Part shown: positions 41,871 to 44,437 of the stretch, piece by piece
Position numbering within the stretch: the stretch's first letter is position 1
Layout of the letters: the number at the start of each line of letters is the position of its first letter
Origin: Welwitschia mirabilis
Taxonomy: Eukaryota > Gnetophyta > Gnetopsida > Welwitschiales
Direction of reading: 5' to 3'
Length of the DNA stretch: 44,437 nucleotides
NCBI GenBank assembly: GCA_051453625.1
Contig: JBOZIK010000001.1
Span: 201,680,018-201,724,454 of the forward strand
Translations under genes and position numbers: made by a program
The notes under the pieces: model-generated
Database searches by the model: none
What the model was told of the DNA's origin: nothing
What the model saw: the letters and a program-made list of their open reading frames with translations, nothing else

Positions 41871-42119
41871 ATTCTAACATATATTTATGCACAATTTGGT
41901 CTTTGCACTTACAAGAAAGATGGGATTCATTCCACTCATAATCATCAATTCTATGGAGAAAATATTTTCATTAGTTATGGGTCTAATGCTAATTTGTCTT
42001 CATGGTAATAAGTTAATTCATAATGTTAGCATACCAAGGGGCAGAATGAGTAGAGGAGATAGTACAAATTATTTCACAATAAAGAGTTATTCATGAGGAA
42101 AGTAATCCTTGATTAAAAT

Positions 42120-42449
42120 TTCATCAAGAAAATAGGGAAGTCAAGACAAATGATCTGCAATACTATTATGTTTCTCAGCCTTACCAATGATGGTAAGATT
42201 AAATTCTTGTATGAGAATGATCCACCTAATAAATCTAGTACTAGAATCTTTCTTGGTCCATAAGGTAATGTATAGCCACATGATCCATGTAAACATTTGA
42301 TATAGAAATCAAGAAGATAGTATCTAAGGTTATTAAGGAAAAAGATGATAGCAAGAATTTCTTTTTTAGTGGTATTTTAATTACTCTAGGCCTTAGATAA
42401 AGTTTTACTAAGATAAGATGTGACTTTACAAATGTTTATGTATTTTTGA
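42120..42449 (-). pseudogene. Athila-like RNase H, decayed
   Basis: VTSYLSKTLSKA (about 42425-42395) for the Y-A-S-K-T-L-S-x-A box, NTTKKEILAIIFFLNNLRYY (about 42385-42325) for T-T-E-K-E-L-L-A-I-V-F, then in another frame MDHVAIHYLMDQE (about 42285-42245) for the T-D-H-A-A-L-x-Y-L box. At least one frameshift between them. It would remove template RNA. Confidence 0.75.
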
Positions 42450-42657
42450 NNNNNNNNNNNNNNNNNNNNNNNNNNNNNNNNNNNNNNNNNNNNNNNNNNN
42501 NNNNNNNNNNNNNNNNNNNNNNNNNNNNNNNNNNNNNNNNNNNNNNNNNNNNNNNNNNNNNNNNNNNNNNNNNNNNNNNNNNNNNNNNNNNNNNNNNNNN
42601 NNNNNNNNNNNNNNNNNNNNNNNNNNNNNNNNNNNNNNNNNNNNNNNNNNNNNNNNN
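42450..42657. other. assembly gap (208 N)
   Basis: Interrupts pol between the RT connection (SFLSHTSLY) and RNase H. The missing part would be the RT C-terminus and start of RNase H. Confidence 1.
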
Positions 42658-43620
42658 AATGGAAATACAAACTGGTATGACTAAGGAAAGATCTAACTTG
42701 TTTAACATTAGTTAGAGGGTTAAGGTTTTGAATGATACCTACTTTCATGAGATATATCTTAATTCCCTCACTAGAGATGTGGGTACTTAAAACAATTTCA
42801 TTGTCAATAAGAAAGAAATATTTCTCCCAACTTAAGTGTAGATCACTTTATATACATTTATCTAATACTTTCTCTAACCTTTACATGATTTGTTTAAAGG
42901 TTTCATCAAAGATTAAGAGTTCATTCATAAAGATCTCAATGGAATCCTATATCATATTAGAAAATATGCTCATCATCACATGTTAAAAAGTTTTAGGGGT
43001 GTTACAAAGTCCAAAGGGCATTCTTTAAAGGCAAAAGTTCCAAAGAGTTTCTTTGATTAGTCCTCACTAGCTATGCAAACTTAATTGTAGCCACTATACC
43101 CATCTAGAAAATAGTAGTAAGCATGTCCTTGGATTATATCAAGTATTTGATCTAGAAAGGGTAGAGAGCAATGATCATTCTTAGTAACCTCACTAAGTTT
43201 TCTAAATTTAATGCACATCCTCCACTTTTCATCCTTCTTAGGTACTACTATTAAGGAACTAATCAAATCACTATCAGATATAGTGTAGATAATCTCGGCA
43301 TCCATAAGTTTAATAATTTCATCCTTAACTACTTGCTTAAGGGCTAGGTTAAGTCTTTGTAGGGGTTACCTAAAAAGTTTAGTATTATCTTCAAGATAGA
43401 TTTTTATGTTGAATTATAGAAGGCGAGATGGCAACTAAGTCCTTGTGCATCCAACCAAAGGCATTTTCCTTAGAAATTAAAAGTGAGACTAAGTTAGGTT
43501 CTTGTTGAGGGATAATATATTAACTTATTACCAAGGATTTCTTAGGGCTGTTAGAAATAAAGATGTACTTTATACCTTTGGGTAATTCTTTCAATTCTAA
43601 GTTGCAATCCTCATTTTCTA
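42658..43620 (-). pseudogene. Athila-like reverse transcriptase, decayed
   Basis: Lead-in CNLELKELPKGIKYIF (about 43606-43560). Then LMDAEIIYTISDSDLISSL with VVPKKDEKWRMCIKFRKL and KNDHCSLPFLDQILDII, HAYYYFLDGYSGYN (open over 43081-43305), PFGLCNTPKTF (about 43020), IEIFMNELLIFDETF (about 42945-42900) and SFLSHTSLY before the gap. The catalytic F-M-D-D box reads F-M-N-E, so both Asp are changed and the enzyme is dead. The N-E-K-N-E insertion typical of the first Athila-like copy is absent. Upstream protease is not readable. Confidence 0.82.
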
Positions 43621-44437
43621 TCATTGAACATTCTTCATTGACCATCATCTAGCTATGTCATCTAGGTGACCCTGGTGGATAACACCCCTCATTAAGTAGA
43701 TTCTCAATTGATCTCACATGTTAAACTTCTTTCCATTTAAAAGTTTCACTTATTCATCTTTGTGATTGAAACTATCAGTTCCTAAGTGATAATAGTTGAG
43801 ATCATTAAAGTTAAAAAATTTAAACTATTTATTTCACTTAAATCATCATGCAAATTTGAGTCATGTAGATCAACAATCTCTCTTAAACTAGGAGATGTTA
43901 TAAAAATAAATTTGGTCTAAATTCTTCTTCTAAGTCCTACTCACCTCCCATATCTTTCTCAATAACATTAAAACTTTAATAGTGAACTTCTCGTTGCTTA
44001 TATAACATTGCATTATTCCAATCTATGTNNNNNNNNNNNNNNNNNNNNNNNNNNNNNNNNNNNNNNNNNNNNNNNNNNNNNNNNNNNNNNNNNNNNNNNN
44101 NNNNNNNNNNNNNNNNNNNNNNNNNNNNAAAGAAGGAGAAGGAACTTGTTAAACTCCAAGAGAAATATCCAAGAGAAATATGACATCTCTGCAAAAGATG
44201 TTATGTGATTTTGATTTATTAGGAATTGGTCTGGATTTTTCATTTTTAGCCCTAATCCTAGTCGCTAGTGATTTCATGTTAAGGTTTGTTATTTGTATGA
44301 TTATAGATATATGAGATACTATCAGTAGTCATGTATGCTATTTGATAATATATAGTTGCGTTTCTTTATTCTTGTTCAAAAATAAAAAAAGTTTCATTTT
44401 TGCCCTTCACATTTCATCTTCGCACTCCAATGTTGAT
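43621..44437 (-). pseudogene. upstream gag/protease-linker region of Athila-like copy 2, uncertain
   Basis: Continuation of the minus-strand element toward its 5' end. VNEECSMIENEDC (about 43652-43613) fits the acidic linker before RT. Acidic stretches such as DLHDSNLHDDLSEINS (about 43880-43830) and VKLLNGKKFNM (about 43745-43713) are readable but not assignable to a named domain. Broken by a 100-N gap at 44029-44128. The element's 5' end is off-window. Confidence 0.45.
44029..44128. other. assembly gap (100 N)
   Basis: Exactly 100 N, so the true size is probably unknown. Short frames crossing it are artefacts of translating N. Confidence 1.

Larger units (their letters stand above)
40830..43620 (-). 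mobile_element. Athila-like Ty3/Gypsy element, pol region (copy 2)
   Basis: Minus-strand pol in order RT, RNase H, integrase, C-terminal domain, with a 208-N gap between RT and RNase H. Motifs are better kept than in the copy at 21825-25620. Athila branch by the LPFLDQ...YYYFLDGYSGYN type of RT. The two Athila-like copies have the same orientation but are not demonstrably one element. Confidence 0.82.

Noticed and set aside
42386-42748. Frames of 84-120 codons crossing the N run
   Set aside because: Most residues are translated N. Only the ends are real, and these belong to the gypsy RT and RNase H already described.
1-44437. CRISPR array, bacterial operon or ribosome-binding-site signals
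   Set aside because: The repeats are degenerate tandem units within LTRs and UTRs with no uniform spacers, and all recognisable coding traces are plant retroelements.
1-44437. tRNA or rRNA genes
   Set aside because: No cloverleaf-like sequence with A and B boxes and no rRNA signature was seen. The tRNA-related matches at 1217 and 7293 are primer-binding sites only 12 nt long.
19345-44437. The two Athila-like pols as one element duplicated in tandem
   Set aside because: They are on the same strand, but each has its own complete RT-to-C-terminal series, the intervening DNA holds a separate LINE, and no shared LTR links them.

Overview
The window looks like deep intergenic heterochromatin of a flowering plant. 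It is very AT-rich and CpG-poor. It has no intact gene and no reading frame over about 120 codons. Every coding trace I can identify belongs to a plant retrotransposon lineage: Ty1/Copia (including a Sirevirus-like family), Ty3/Gypsy of the Athila type, and L1-type LINEs with a DUF4283-like ORF1. The species cannot be named from this. Six runs of N break the sequence. All identifications come from reading translations by eye, so domain edges are approximate.

Left part (1-4506). A Copia element on the minus strand enters from the left: decayed gag (81-1164), primer-binding site (1217-1228) and its 5' LTR (1231-2632, TGTAG...CTACA). The LTR U3 carries a roughly 70-bp tandem array upstream of a TATA-like box. 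It abuts the 3' end (3' UTR, polypurine tract, LTR 3041-4506) of a plus-strand Sirevirus-like element.

Centre-left (5800-19344). This is the best-defined object: a second Sirevirus-like element with both LTRs (5805-7290 and 17847-19339) and a 5-bp target duplication, ACTTC, on both sides. Inside are a tRNA-Met-type primer site, a gag with two zinc knuckles, and an env-like ORF of the VREFY type. No protease, integrase, reverse transcriptase or RNase H of Copia type is visible. A complete but decayed LINE (about 9362-14958) lies between gag and the env-like ORF. The host element therefore looks like a gag + env-like element without pol, hit later by a LINE.

Centre-right (19345-33836). A minus-strand Athila-like pol lies at about 21825-25620, in the order gag C-terminus, protease, RT, RNase H, integrase, C-terminal domain. 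A second plus-strand LINE of the same family follows (about 26400-33836, ending in a GAT microsatellite). About 2 kb of unidentified DNA sits between its ORF1 and ORF2. Both LINEs share an unidentified stretch of about 1.2 kb downstream of the zf-RVT region.

Right part (33840-44437). After 3.6 kb with little recognisable content comes a second minus-strand Athila-like element. It runs from an upstream region at the right edge through pol (40830-43620) and a long 3' UTR with two tandem-repeat blocks to a probable 3' LTR (37449-38337). A strong hairpin and a 14-bp palindrome lie in or near this LTR.

The elements do not form a pathway; the window is a stack of nested, mutually interrupting, decayed retroelements. 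The points most worth following are the TSD-bounded pol-less Sirevirus-like element with its own promoter-like sequence before the env-like ORF, its AGACATCT motif clusters, the U3 tandem array of the first Copia element, and the shared 3' extension of the two LINEs.
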